64,000 nt of DNA, from assembly GCF_900167915.1 (NCBI RefSeq), contig NZ_FUYM01000002.1:124001-188000 (forward strand), written 5' to 3'. The translations under genes and the position numbers were made by a program. Of the stretch, positions 24,668 to 33,312 are shown piece by piece. Source of the stretch: Rhizorhabdus histidinilytica. GTDB taxonomy: Bacteria > Pseudomonadota > Alphaproteobacteria > Sphingomonadales > Sphingomonadaceae. Within the stretch, counting starts at the first letter, position 1. Every line of letters starts with the position of its first letter. The notes beneath the pieces are model-generated. The model ran no database searches, had not been told where the DNA came from, and saw only the letters and a program-made list of their open reading frames with translations.

Positions 24668-26562
24668 TTCAGGGCCACGAACAGGCTGCGGGGCACGGCA
24701 TTGGCCTGCGTCGCCGGCAATTCGTAATGGCGCTTGTGCAGCAGATTGAAGCCGGACAGCGACAGTTCGGCTTGCTCGTTGAGCATGTAGCCGATCCGCG
24801 CGCCCAGCTCGACATAGCCGGAGACCCGCGGGTTCGGCAGCGCGCTCACATAGCGCAGGTCGGCATCGAGGTTGATTCGTGTGCCGATGTCCATCGACGA
24901 CCGAAGGGTGACCCGATGCTTGGGATCGTTGCCGACCTGCGTCACGCCCAGCAGCCGGTCTGCGCCGGGCTTGAAACGGAACCGCTGGATCAGCAGGCTA
25001 TAGCCCGGCTTGAGCCGCCACCAGTCGGTCAGGCGAAGATCGGCCCAGCTGTCGAAACCATAGCTGTGGCCCTTTATGCCGTTGCCCCATCGCAGCGGGA
25101 AGATGCCGACGGGCGCGAACTCGACGGTCCGCAGATCGTCATAGACATTATAGAAGCCCGAGATCGAGAAGGAGGCCGCGGCGGTGATCAGGCGGCCCCC
25201 GGCCTCGAAGGCCGACAGCTTCTCCGACCGGAAGGTCGAGGGGCCGATGAGCAGGGTCTGCCCGTCGACCTTCTCCACCACGTCGCGGTCGAACGGCGTT
25301 GGCGATCGGATCGCGCGGGAGGCCGAGCCCCAGAGCAGCAGATTCTCATCGGCCCTCCACGACAGCCGCGCGTTGGGCAGCAGTGCGGGGCCCGAATAGG
25401 GATCCTGCTCCAGCTTCAGCCCCGCGATGAAGGTGAGCCGCGGGCTCAGCTTCACGCTGTCCTGCGCGAAGATGTTGGCGAGCAGCAGCGTGCGCCGTCC
25501 GGGATCGAACTGGATGCTCGGCGTGCCGTCGATGTCGTAGCGGCTCACCCGGGCGCCGCCGCCCCAAACGACATGATGCGCCGAGCCGGCGGCGATGCTG
25601 TGCTGGATGTCGAGATCGAACGTGTCGACCGAGAAGCGGCCGCCTCCCGCGCGGGTTTCCCGGCCGCTATGATCGTAATAGGCTTGGACCTGCAACGAGG
25701 AGGTCGCGCCGTCGCGGTTCCACCGCGCGAGGATATCGCGGCCGGTGATGTCCTCTCGGGGCGCGCCCAGCTGGGCCCGCGACCCGCCATAGGCGTCGCC
25801 CTGCACCATCACCCGATCGACGTCGGTGGGGGTCCAGTCGACCTGGAAGCCGCCCTGGACCCGCCAGCTGTCGTCATCCGCCGTGCTGCTGGTGTCGCGG
25901 TTGCGGTGCGCCTTGGCATAGAGCCGGTAGTTGATCCTGTCGCCGATCCGACCGCCATAACGGAGGCCCGCGTCGCGGGTGCGATTGCCGGCGACGGCGG
26001 TGGCATAGAAGCCCTGGGTCGCGCCCGCCGGGCGGGTGATGATGTTGATGACGCCGTTGACAGCATTGGCGCCCCACAATGTGGCGCCTGGGCCGCTGAT
26101 CACCTCGATGCGATCGATATCTTCGGGCAGCAGATCCTGCATGTCCCAATAGACGCCCGAATAGAGCGGCGTGTAGACGCTGCGCCCATCGATCAGCACC
26201 AGCAGCTTGTTCGAGAAATTCTGCGCGTCGGCATTGCCGCTCAATCCGCGCGCGGTGACGACCAGCCCTCCGTTTCCGCCGCGCATGACCTGGAGATTGG
26301 GCGCCAGGCGCAGCATGCCGGGCAGGGTGATGTTGCCCGAACGGACGATGTCGTCATGTGTGATCACATAGATCGCGCCAGGCGCGCCGCCCAGCGCCTC
26401 GGCCGACTTGGTAACCGACGATACGTCGAAATTGGCTAGGTCCCTGATCGACATGTCGCGCAGTTCTTCGACACTTTGCGCATGGGCACCCACTTGCGGC
26501 CACAGCATTGCCGTCGCCCATGCGCTCGCGATCAATGCGGCCTGTCTGCTCGTCGCCGTCAT
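24655..26562 (-). CDS. TonB-dependent outer-membrane receptor
   Basis: 635 residues from ATG 26562, behind GGGGGGA. The signal peptide ends near GAHAQS. A plug domain follows (SAEALGGAPGAIYVITHDDI, LLVLIDGRSVYTPLYSG, IEVISGPGATLWGANAVNGV). The beta-barrel is shown by alternating aromatic strands and the C-terminal FVALKWHL ending. The short N-terminal segment DMSIRDLANFDVSSVTKSAE is typical of receptors linked to YfiR genes. It is the first gene of a three-gene unit with YfiR and the hybrid kinase, so it may act in signalling, uptake or both. The ligand is unknown. Confidence 0.92.
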   Translation of the reverse strand: MTATSRQAALIASAWATAMLWPQVGAHAQSVEELRDMSIRDLANFDVSSVTKSAEALGGAPGAIYVITHDDIVRSGNITLPGMLRLAPNLQVMRGGNGGLVVTARGLSGNADAQNFSNKLLVLIDGRSVYTPLYSGVYWDMQDLLPEDIDRIEVISGPGATLWGANAVNGVINIITRPAGATQGFYATAVAGNRTRDAGLRYGGRIGDRINYRLYAKAHRNRDTSSTADDDSWRVQGGFQVDWTPTDVDRVMVQGDAYGGSRAQLGAPREDITGRDILARWNRDGATSSLQVQAYYDHSGRETRAGGGRFSVDTFDLDIQHSIAAGSAHHVVWGGGARVSRYDIDGTPSIQFDPGRRTLLLANIFAQDSVKLSPRLTFIAGLKLEQDPYSGPALLPNARLSWRADENLLLWGSASRAIRSPTPFDRDVVEKVDGQTLLIGPSTFRSEKLSAFEAGGRLITAAASFSISGFYNVYDDLRTVEFAPVGIFPLRWGNGIKGHSYGFDSWADLRLTDWWRLKPGYSLLIQRFRFKPGADRLLGVTQVGNDPKHRVTLRSSMDIGTRINLDADLRYVSALPNPRVSGYVELGARIGYMLNEQAELSLSGFNLLHKRHYELPATQANAVPRSLFVALKWHL

Positions 26563-26745
26563 ATCCCCCCTTGGCCGGCACGAGCCGACCTGCGCGCTAC
26601 GCACTGCCCGGGATTTGGTTCCGGTTGCGTCCCCATTTTGATGCGTGCGTCCAGCGAATATATCGGGCCGCCTGTGGCGGGAAGCGCTTTCAGGGGGAGT
26701 GGCGGCGGGGACGGATTCCGGTCGACTCCGCGATGACGCCGTGCG

Positions 26746-28254
26746 TCAAAGCGCCATCGCGATCGCCTTGGTCTCGGTATAGGCCTCGATTCCCTCGCGG
26801 CCGTTTTCGCGCCCCCAGCCCGATTGCTTGAAACCGCCGAAGGGCAGGGCGGGATCGAGCCCACCGCCGTTCACCCGCACCGTCCCGGCCTTGAGCTTGC
26901 GGGCGAGCCGGTGCGCGGCCGAAAGGTCGTTGGTCCACAGCACCGCGCCCAGACCATAGTCGCTCGCGTTCGCCTCGGCCGCGATGCGATCGAGTGAAGC
27001 GTCATCGAAGCGCATCGCGCACAGCACGGGCCCGAAGATCTCCTCGCGCCGCACCGCCATGTGCGCCTCGGTGTCGGTCAGCACGGTCGGGGAGACGAAC
27101 CAGCCGTCGCCGTCGATCGGCTTGCCGCCGCTGCGCAGGGTCGCGCCCTCGTCGATTCCCTGGCGGACATAGCCCTGCACCCGGTCCCGCTGCGCGGCCG
27201 AGATCACCGGCCCCATCGTGGTGTCGGAAGCGAGGCCCGATCCGATCCGGATCGTCTCCGCGATCCTTGCCACGCCATCGATCACTTCGTCGAAATGGCG
27301 CTGATGGACGAACAGGCGCGAGCCGGCGTTGCAGACCTGGCCGGCATTGGTGAAGATCGATCGTGCCGCGCCTTCGATCGCGCGGGACACGTCGGCATCG
27401 GGCAGGACGATGACGGGAGTCTTGCCGCCCAGCTCCAGCGTCACCCGCTTGAAGTTGCCGGCGGCGGCGCGGAGGATCAGCCGGCCGACCTCGGTCGACC
27501 CGGTGAAGGTCACCTTGTCGACGCCGGGATGTGCGGTCAGCGCCGCGCCCGCCGACTCGCCGAAGCCGGTCAGCAGGTTGAACACGCCGGGCGGAAAGCC
27601 GATGCCGGCGATGAGATGCGCAAGGCGCAGCGCGGTGAGCGGAGTCTCCTCGGCCGGCTTAAGGATCACCGCGCAGCCGGCGGCGAGCGCGGGCGCGATC
27701 TTGGCGACCGCCATGGCGAGCGGCGCGTTCCACGGCACGATCTGCGCGACAACGCCTACCGGTTCGCGGACCGTATAGGCATGCCAGGTGCCGGGGCCGG
27801 ACAGCGAGATGGATTCGCCGTTGAGCTTAGTCGCCCAGCCGGCGTTGTAGCGCAACGTCTCGATCGCGTGCGGCAGGTCGAAGAAGCGCGCGTCCTTGAC
27901 CGGCTTGCCGTTGTCGAGCGTCTCCAGTGCGGCGAATTCGTCGGCATTCTCCTCCAGCGCATCGGCGAGACGGTTGAGCAGCCGCGCGCGCATCGCCGGC
28001 TTCATCTCGGTCCAGGCCGGATCCTCCATCGCCGCGCGCGCGGCGGCGACGGCGCGGTCGACATCCGGCTCGAGCGCCTTGGCGACATCGGCCAGATGCG
28101 CACCGGTGGCGGGGTCTTGCGTGGCGAAGGTCTGCCCGTCGAGCGCATCGACCCAAGCGCCGCCGATGAACAGACGGTGCCGGCTCGACGCGAAGGCGCG
28201 CGCCTTGTCGAGCGAAGGCACCTCAGCCGCCTGGACCGTGGCCGAACCCGTCAT
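26746..28254 (-). CDS. Aldehyde dehydrogenase (NAD(P)+)
   Basis: 502 residues from ATG 28254, with GGGAGA upstream; ATG 28290 would add 12 residues. The Rossmann and catalytic regions are intact: VPWNAPLAMAVAKIAPALAA, the glycine motif FTGSTEVG, Glu in LELGGK, Cys in NAGQVCNAGSR and the C-terminal PFGGFKQSGWGRENG. Cytoplasmic. It is divergent from the GMC oxidoreductase gene, so the pair could oxidise an alcohol to an aldehyde and then to an acid. It is followed by a 183-base gap that should hold the TonB receptor promoter; no hexamers stood out. Confidence 0.93.
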   Translation of the reverse strand: MTGSATVQAAEVPSLDKARAFASSRHRLFIGGAWVDALDGQTFATQDPATGAHLADVAKALEPDVDRAVAAARAAMEDPAWTEMKPAMRARLLNRLADALEENADEFAALETLDNGKPVKDARFFDLPHAIETLRYNAGWATKLNGESISLSGPGTWHAYTVREPVGVVAQIVPWNAPLAMAVAKIAPALAAGCAVILKPAEETPLTALRLAHLIAGIGFPPGVFNLLTGFGESAGAALTAHPGVDKVTFTGSTEVGRLILRAAAGNFKRVTLELGGKTPVIVLPDADVSRAIEGAARSIFTNAGQVCNAGSRLFVHQRHFDEVIDGVARIAETIRIGSGLASDTTMGPVISAAQRDRVQGYVRQGIDEGATLRSGGKPIDGDGWFVSPTVLTDTEAHMAVRREEIFGPVLCAMRFDDASLDRIAAEANASDYGLGAVLWTNDLSAAHRLARKLKAGTVRVNGGGLDPALPFGGFKQSGWGRENGREGIEAYTETKAIAMAL

Positions 28255-28295
28255 CGCATATCTCCCGTCATCGTCATTTCGTTCGTCCATAGCCG

Positions 28296-28329
28296 ATGAC
28301 ATTAGTTGTTGTCGAATGTAATTTGTCAT
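28296..28329. promoter_or_regulatory. Inverted repeat in the ALDH/GMC divergent spacer
   Basis: ATGACA (28296-28301) and TGTCAT (28324-28329) form an inverted repeat 22 bases apart in the AT-rich 106-base spacer between the divergent aldehyde dehydrogenase and GMC genes. It is a weak operator candidate. No regulator gene is next to it; the nearest are the IclR gene at 32244 and the kinase at 22425. Confidence 0.3.
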
Positions 28330-28360
28330 GACACAAGGCGCCGCGAGGATGCACCAGGAC

Positions 28361-29965
28361 ATGACCGAGGCCTTCGACCATATCATCATCGGCGCCGGAT
28401 CGGCGGGCTGTGTGCTCGCCAATCGGCTGAGCGAGGATGCGGGCTCGCGGGTCCTGCTGATCGAGGCTGGCGGCGAGGACCGGAGCTGGCTGTTCCGCAT
28501 GCCGCTCGGCTTCATGATGACTGCGGCCAACCCCGCCTATGACTGGGGCTATGCCAGCGAGCCTGATCCCAAGCTTGGCGGCCGATCGCTGCCGCTGCCG
28601 CGCGGACGGGTGCTGGGCGGCTGTTCCTCGGTCAACGGCATGATCTACATGCGCGGCCATGCCAGCGACTATGACGGCTGGCGGCAGATGGGGTGCCGCG
28701 GCTGGGGACATGACGACGTGCTGCCCTATTTCCGGCGGATGGAATCGAGCTGGCGTGGTGCCGGGCCCTATCATGGCAGCGACGGTCCGCTGGCGGTATC
28801 GAGGGTTGAAGGCGGACATCTGCTGGCGGACCGGGTGCGTGCGTCGGTCCGCGCCGCCGGCTTTGCGGAGAGCGACGACCTGAGCGGCGAGCGGCAGGAG
28901 GGCTTCTCGGCCTGCGAGGTCACGGTCGACCGGCGTGGACGGCGGGCCAGCACAGCGCGCGCCTATCTTCGCCCCGCGCTCGTGCGGCCCAATCTCACGC
29001 TGTGGACGCGGACCCAGGCGATCCGCCTGCTGATCGAGCGCGGTCGCGCTGTCGGCGTCGAGCTTCGTGGGCCGGACGGCCTGCGGCAGGTCCGCGCGCG
29101 CAGGGAGGTTATCCTGAGCGGCGGTGCCTATAATTCGCCGCAACTGCTGATGCTGTCCGGCATCGGCCCCGCCGAACATCTGCGCGAGCATTTCATAGAG
29201 CCGATCGTCGACGCGCCGGGGGTGGGCCGGAATCTCTCCGAGCATCCGCTCGTCTATATGAGCTTCGCCGCGCGCGAGCCGGCCACCTTCCTGTCGGCGC
29301 TGCGGATCGACCGGGCCGCGCGCTCGGTGCTGCGTTGGGCACTGACCGGCGGGGGCCCCTTCGCCAGCCAGATCACCAGCGGCGTGCTGATGTTGCGCAC
29401 CCGGCCGGAACTCGAACGGCCCGACATCCAGCTCGTCTTCCTGCCGGTGCGGCTCGATGCCAAGCTGTGGCACCCGCTGTCGCGCAATCGGCAGGAGCAT
29501 GTCCTGTCCGTGATGGTGATGCAGCTCCACCCCGAGAGCCGCGGAACCGTCCGCCTCGCCTCGGCCGACCCCTTCGCGAAACCGGTCGTCGACCTCGATC
29601 TGCTGTCGACCCCGGGCGACTTTGCCGACATCCGGGGCGGTATCGCGGCGGTCCGCCGCATCTTCGCGCAACCCCCGCTCGCCGACCTCGTCCGTGTCGA
29701 GCTGGCGCCGGGCGCGGACCGGCAGGACGACGCCGCGCTCGACGTCTTCATCCGCGACAATCTCAAGATCACCCAGCATCCCGCCGGCACCTGCCGGATG
29801 GGCGAGGACCGGGACGCTGTGGTCGATAGCGAGCTTAGGGTGCGCGGGATCGAAGGGCTGCGCGTGGTCGACGCCTCGATCATGCCGACCGTGCCCGGCG
29901 CCAACATCAACGCCGCGGTGATCATGGTGGCGGAGAAAGCCGCCGACATGATCCGCGACCGATAG
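28361..29965 (+). CDS. GMC-family FAD alcohol dehydrogenase (choline dehydrogenase-like)
   Basis: 534 residues from ATG 28361, chosen because the FAD motif then sits at the usual distance (HIIIGAGSAGCVLANRL); ATGs at 28328 and 28349 are alternatives. GMC signature 1 is GRVLGGCSSVNGMIYMRG and signature 2 is GGAYNSPQLLMLSGIGP. The active-site His is in ITQHPAGTCRMG and the Asn in VPGANINAA. It oxidises a primary or ring alcohol. It lies 9 bases before the ACAD pair, suggesting an alcohol is converted to an acid by GMC and ALDH before CoA activation. No CoA ligase was found in the window. Confidence 0.92.
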   Translation: MTEAFDHIIIGAGSAGCVLANRLSEDAGSRVLLIEAGGEDRSWLFRMPLGFMMTAANPAYDWGYASEPDPKLGGRSLPLPRGRVLGGCSSVNGMIYMRGHASDYDGWRQMGCRGWGHDDVLPYFRRMESSWRGAGPYHGSDGPLAVSRVEGGHLLADRVRASVRAAGFAESDDLSGERQEGFSACEVTVDRRGRRASTARAYLRPALVRPNLTLWTRTQAIRLLIERGRAVGVELRGPDGLRQVRARREVILSGGAYNSPQLLMLSGIGPAEHLREHFIEPIVDAPGVGRNLSEHPLVYMSFAAREPATFLSALRIDRAARSVLRWALTGGGPFASQITSGVLMLRTRPELERPDIQLVFLPVRLDAKLWHPLSRNRQEHVLSVMVMQLHPESRGTVRLASADPFAKPVVDLDLLSTPGDFADIRGGIAAVRRIFAQPPLADLVRVELAPGADRQDDAALDVFIRDNLKITQHPAGTCRMGEDRDAVVDSELRVRGIEGLRVVDASIMPTVPGANINAAVIMVAEKAADMIRDR

Positions 29966-29974
29966 GGACGGACG

Positions 29975-31159
29975 ATGGAACTGGGCTTCACCGAGGACGA
30001 AAGACGCTTCCGCGCCGAGGTGCGCCGCACGCTGATCGAGCAGGTGCCCGAGCGCATCCGCCAGGCGGTGCGCGAAGAGAAGCCGCTGCCGCGTGCATGG
30101 ATGGTCGAGGCGCAACGCATCCTCAATCGCAACGGCTATGCGGTGCCGCACTGGCCGATCGCCTGGGGCGGGCGCGACTGGTCGGCGGTGAAGCGCGCGA
30201 TCCTCGCCGAGGAGATCGACCGCGCCGGCGTGCCCAAGCCGCTCCCCTTCAACGTCGCGCTGATCGGCCCGGTCATCGCCGCCTTCGGATCGGAAGCGCA
30301 GAAGCGCCGATTCCTCCCTCCTATCGCCAATCTCGACCTCTGGTTCTGCCAGGGCTTCTCCGAGCCGGGCGCCGGTTCCGATCTCGCCTCGCTACGGATG
30401 GCGGCGGTGCGCGAGGGCGATCATTACCGGGTCAGCGGACAGAAGATCTGGACCACCTATGCGCATAAGGCCGACTGGATCTTCTGCCTTGTCCGCACCG
30501 GCCAGGGCGGGCGCAAGCATGAGGGTATCTCCTTCCTGCTGATCGACCTGCGGACGCCGGGGATCGAGATCCGCCCGATCCGCACGATCGACGGCTATCA
30601 CCATCTCAACGAGGTTTTCTTCGACGATGTCCGCGTGCCCGTCGAGAATCTGGTCGGGGAGGAAGGCAAGGGCTGGGACTATGCCCGCTATCTGCTGGGC
30701 CAGGAGCGGACATCGATGGGCAATGTCGGCTTCTCGCGCCGCCGGCTCGACCGGGTGCGCGAGCTGGCGGGGCCGCTGCTTGACGATCCCGGCTACCGCC
30801 GCCGCCTGACCTGGGCCGAGATCGAACTCAAGGCGCTCGAGATCACCCAGATGCGGGTCGTCGCCAACGAGCGCCCACCTTCGGCCGGGCCCGACCCCAA
30901 GACCTCGATCCTCAAGGTGAAGGGCGGCGAGCTGTTGCAGACGGCGGCCGGGCTGCTGCTCGATGCGCTCGGCCCCGAGGCTTTGACCGCCGGCTTTCCG
31001 CAGGCGGCGGCGGAGGAGCCCTTCCAGGGACATGACGCGCGTTCGGCGCTGGTCTCCGCCTATTTCAGCTCGCGCAAATATTCGATCTTCGGAGGCGCCA
31101 ACGAGATCCAGCGCAACATCCTGGCGAAGGCCGTGCTCGGACTGGGGAAGGCGGCATGA
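29975..31159 (+). CDS. Acyl-CoA dehydrogenase, large (catalytic) subunit (PimC/FadE type)
   Basis: 394 residues. ACAD features are WPIAWGGRDW, CQGFSEPGAGSDLASL, VSGQKIWTTYA and the C-terminal IFGGANEIQRNI. A Glu in LLGQERTSMG aligns with the catalytic base position of isovaleryl-CoA-type enzymes, while the MCAD-type Glu near YEGT is absent. The next gene, overlapping by ATGA, codes for a smaller ACAD without this Glu. This matches heteromeric alpha2beta2 dehydrogenases for large or alicyclic acyl-CoAs. It follows the GMC gene by 9 bases. Confidence 0.9.
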   Translation: MELGFTEDERRFRAEVRRTLIEQVPERIRQAVREEKPLPRAWMVEAQRILNRNGYAVPHWPIAWGGRDWSAVKRAILAEEIDRAGVPKPLPFNVALIGPVIAAFGSEAQKRRFLPPIANLDLWFCQGFSEPGAGSDLASLRMAAVREGDHYRVSGQKIWTTYAHKADWIFCLVRTGQGGRKHEGISFLLIDLRTPGIEIRPIRTIDGYHHLNEVFFDDVRVPVENLVGEEGKGWDYARYLLGQERTSMGNVGFSRRRLDRVRELAGPLLDDPGYRRRLTWAEIELKALEITQMRVVANERPPSAGPDPKTSILKVKGGELLQTAAGLLLDALGPEALTAGFPQAAAEEPFQGHDARSALVSAYFSSRKYSIFGGANEIQRNILAKAVLGLGKAA

Positions 31160-32241
31160 ACTTCGAGCCCGACGAGGAGCAGCGGCTGCTCGCCGCCAGC
31201 GTGGCGCGGCTGTTCGAGGACCATGGCGCACAACCGTCCGCCGATCCGGTGCGGCAATGGCGGGACTATCGCGACATGGGCCTGCTGGGCCTGCCTTTCG
31301 CCGAGGCGAACGGCGGCCACGGCGGACGCTTCGAGGACGTCATGCTGGTGATGGAGGCCTATGGCCGCGCGCTCGGGCAGGTGCCCTATCCGGCGGTCGC
31401 GTTGCTCGCCGGGCGGCTGCTCGAAGCGGCGGGCGGACCGACGGCGCAAGCCCTGCTCGCCGAGATGATCGCCGGCACGAAACGCGTTGCGTTGGCGCTT
31501 TACGAGCCGGGACGCCGCTATCGCTGGGACGATCCCGCGACGGCGGCCGAGTGCGACGGCGAGGGCTGGACGCTGACGGGCGCCAAGATCGCCGTGCTCG
31601 GCGCCGATCGGGAAACGGTGCTGCTCTGTCCCGCGACGACGGCCGAGGGGCTGCGCCTGTTGGCGGTGCCGGCGGGGACGGCGGGCGTCGCGATGGAGAT
31701 GCTCCCGACCCCCGACGGCCGCCAGGCGGCGAACGTCCGCTGCGACGACGCGCGCATCCCTGCCGCTGCCGAGATCGGCGACCCCGCCCGCAACCCGGCG
31801 CTGATCGCCGCCGCGGTCGACGGCGCGATCGCCGCGGCCTGCGCGGAGATGGTCGGCGCGATGGAGAGGCTGCTCGGCCTGACCGTCGACTATCTCGGCG
31901 TCCGGCGCCAGTTCGGCGTCGCGATCGGCTCCTTCCAGGCGCTCCAGCATCGCGCCGCCGACATGCTGATGGCGATCGAGCAGGCGCGTTCGATGACGAT
32001 CCACGCGGTGGCGATGCTCGACGCTCCGGCGGCCGAGCGCACCGTGGCGGTCGCGGCGGCGAAGGCGCTGGTCAACCGCTCCTCGCGCTTCGTCGGCCAG
32101 CAGGCGATCCAGCTCCACGGCGGCATGGGCCTGACCGCCGAATATCCCGCCGGCCGCTATTTCCAGCGGCTGACGGTGCTGGAGAATCTGTTCGGCGACA
32201 CCGGCCACCATCTCGACATCGTCGAGCGCGCGGGGGTCTGA
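31156..32241 (+). CDS. Acyl-CoA dehydrogenase, small subunit (PimD/FadE beta type)
   Basis: 361 residues. It begins with MNFEPDEEQRLL and keeps the ACAD N-terminal helices, MGLLGLPFAEANGGHG, the VRRQFGVAIGSFQALQHR FAD-contact region and IQLHGGMGLTAEY near the C terminus. The catalytic Glu is replaced in the AIAAACAEMV region, as in beta subunits of steroid-type ACADs. It overlaps the large-subunit gene by 4 bases. It ends 2 bases from the convergent IclR gene. Confidence 0.88.
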   Translation: MNFEPDEEQRLLAASVARLFEDHGAQPSADPVRQWRDYRDMGLLGLPFAEANGGHGGRFEDVMLVMEAYGRALGQVPYPAVALLAGRLLEAAGGPTAQALLAEMIAGTKRVALALYEPGRRYRWDDPATAAECDGEGWTLTGAKIAVLGADRETVLLCPATTAEGLRLLAVPAGTAGVAMEMLPTPDGRQAANVRCDDARIPAAAEIGDPARNPALIAAAVDGAIAAACAEMVGAMERLLGLTVDYLGVRRQFGVAIGSFQALQHRAADMLMAIEQARSMTIHAVAMLDAPAAERTVAVAAAKALVNRSSRFVGQQAIQLHGGMGLTAEYPAGRYFQRLTVLENLFGDTGHHLDIVERAGV

Positions 32242-32243
32242 CG

Positions 32244-33050
32244 CTAGTTGCAGTAGCGGGCGATCGTCTGGCGCAGGCCCATGGCGAGGCGGCGCGTACG
32301 GGCCTCGTCGCGCAGGTTCAGGTCATGACCGATCAGGCCGATCGCGACCGGCACGTTGCTGCCCGACGGCAGCGGGCAGGCGATCGATTCGACCGCCACC
32401 GTGTCGTTGCGCCGGCACAGCGCATAGCCTTGCGCGCGGATGCGGCCGACCCGTTCGATCAGCTTGCCCATCGTCGGCGCGCCGCGCGCGGCGATACCGA
32501 TCTTCTGGCTGCGTCCCGCGACGTCCATCACATCGACATTGGACTGGCTGGCCAGCAATATGCCGGCGAAATTGGTCGCGGGCCGCCAGCCATCGTCGCC
32601 ATAATGGACCAGCGTGCGGCGATAATCGATCGTCTCGCCGTCGAAATGCCACGAGCCCTCGACCGCGCCCACCGTCTCCAGCCAGCAGTCGTTCTGGACG
32701 GTCATGCAGACGGTGGCGCCGGTCTCGTCGCGCAGCTCGCGCAGCAGCGCCGCCGTCCGCCCGTCGCCGAAATAGGAGCGCTCGATCGCCCGCGCGGTGC
32801 CGACGATCTTGTAGGAGGGCTGGTAGGTCTTCGACAGCCGGTTGAAGGTCAGGTAGCCGCGCGCCGCGAAGGTCCGCAATATGTCGTCGATGCTGCTGTT
32901 GGGCAGGCCCAGCGCGGCGCTCACCTCGCTGGTCCGCACCGGTCCCTGCACCGATGCGAAATATTCGAGGACGTCGATCGTCCTGTCGCACGACTTCACC
33001 GTCCCGCGTTCGGACGGATTCTTGCCGCGGCCCGGAACCACCTTGGCCAT
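32244..33050 (-). CDS. IclR-family transcriptional regulator (third, unrelated to copies A/B)
   Basis: 268 residues from ATG 33050, with GGGAGAGG upstream. The HTH is in RTSEVSAALGLPNSSIDDIL, followed by a linker and an effector domain ending in the family-typical C-terminal helices. The sequence is clearly different from the paralogous pair at 7865 and 21629. It is convergent with the GMC-ACAD block. A CCCC-AAAT-GGGG palindrome lies 82 bases before its start, which suggests it is under the same control as the SDR-LuxR unit. Confidence 0.9.
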   Translation of the reverse strand: MAKVVPGRGKNPSERGTVKSCDRTIDVLEYFASVQGPVRTSEVSAALGLPNSSIDDILRTFAARGYLTFNRLSKTYQPSYKIVGTARAIERSYFGDGRTAALLRELRDETGATVCMTVQNDCWLETVGAVEGSWHFDGETIDYRRTLVHYGDDGWRPATNFAGILLASQSNVDVMDVAGRSQKIGIAARGAPTMGKLIERVGRIRAQGYALCRRNDTVAVESIACPLPSGSNVPVAIGLIGHDLNLRDEARTRRLAMGLRQTIARYCN

Positions 33051-33131
33051 GCGCCTCTCCCGCCGTCGTCGCCGGCTGCGCGGCGCTTCCTGCTGCGGCG
33101 AAGGGTCCGCGCGGGGGCGCTTCCGCACAAT

Positions 33132-33143
33132 CCCCATTTGGGG
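33132..33143. promoter_or_regulatory. CCCCATTTGGGG palindrome upstream of the IclR gene
   Basis: A perfect palindrome, flanked by T and A (33131-33144), on the path to the minus-strand IclR start at 33050. The same sequence is at 35364-35375 and a 10-of-12 variant is at 35602-35613. The hexamer 24 bases downstream is only a weak -10 match (GACCCT), so this copy may be less active or may act as a repressor site. Confidence 0.5.
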
Positions 33144-33162
33144 AGGAATGTGGTCGACGTCT

Positions 33163-33304
33163 CCCCTCCCTTTCAAGGGAGGGGATCAAGGGGTGGGTGC
33201 GAGCGAAGCGAGCTTTCTTGGCCGTCGTGTAGAACTGCGCCGAGGGGCATCGAGCCCCTCGGCTCCGTACCCCACCCCTACGCCCCTCCCCTGAAGGGGA
33301 GGGG
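33163..33304. repeat. Palindromic repeat mosaic between IclR and LuxR genes
   Basis: Three nested hairpins: CCCCTCCCTT/AAGGGAGGGG (33163-33184), CCGAGGGGC/GCCCCTCGG (33240-33262) and CCCCTCCCCT/AGGGGAGGGG (33283-33304). The outer parts also pair with each other (AGGGGTGGG near 33190 against CCCACCCCT near 33270), so the whole element folds as one large imperfect hairpin. No coding potential. It resembles dispersed REP-like elements of alphaproteobacterial genomes and may serve as a terminator for the LuxR transcript. Confidence 0.7.
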
Positions 33305-33312
33305 AAACTTTG

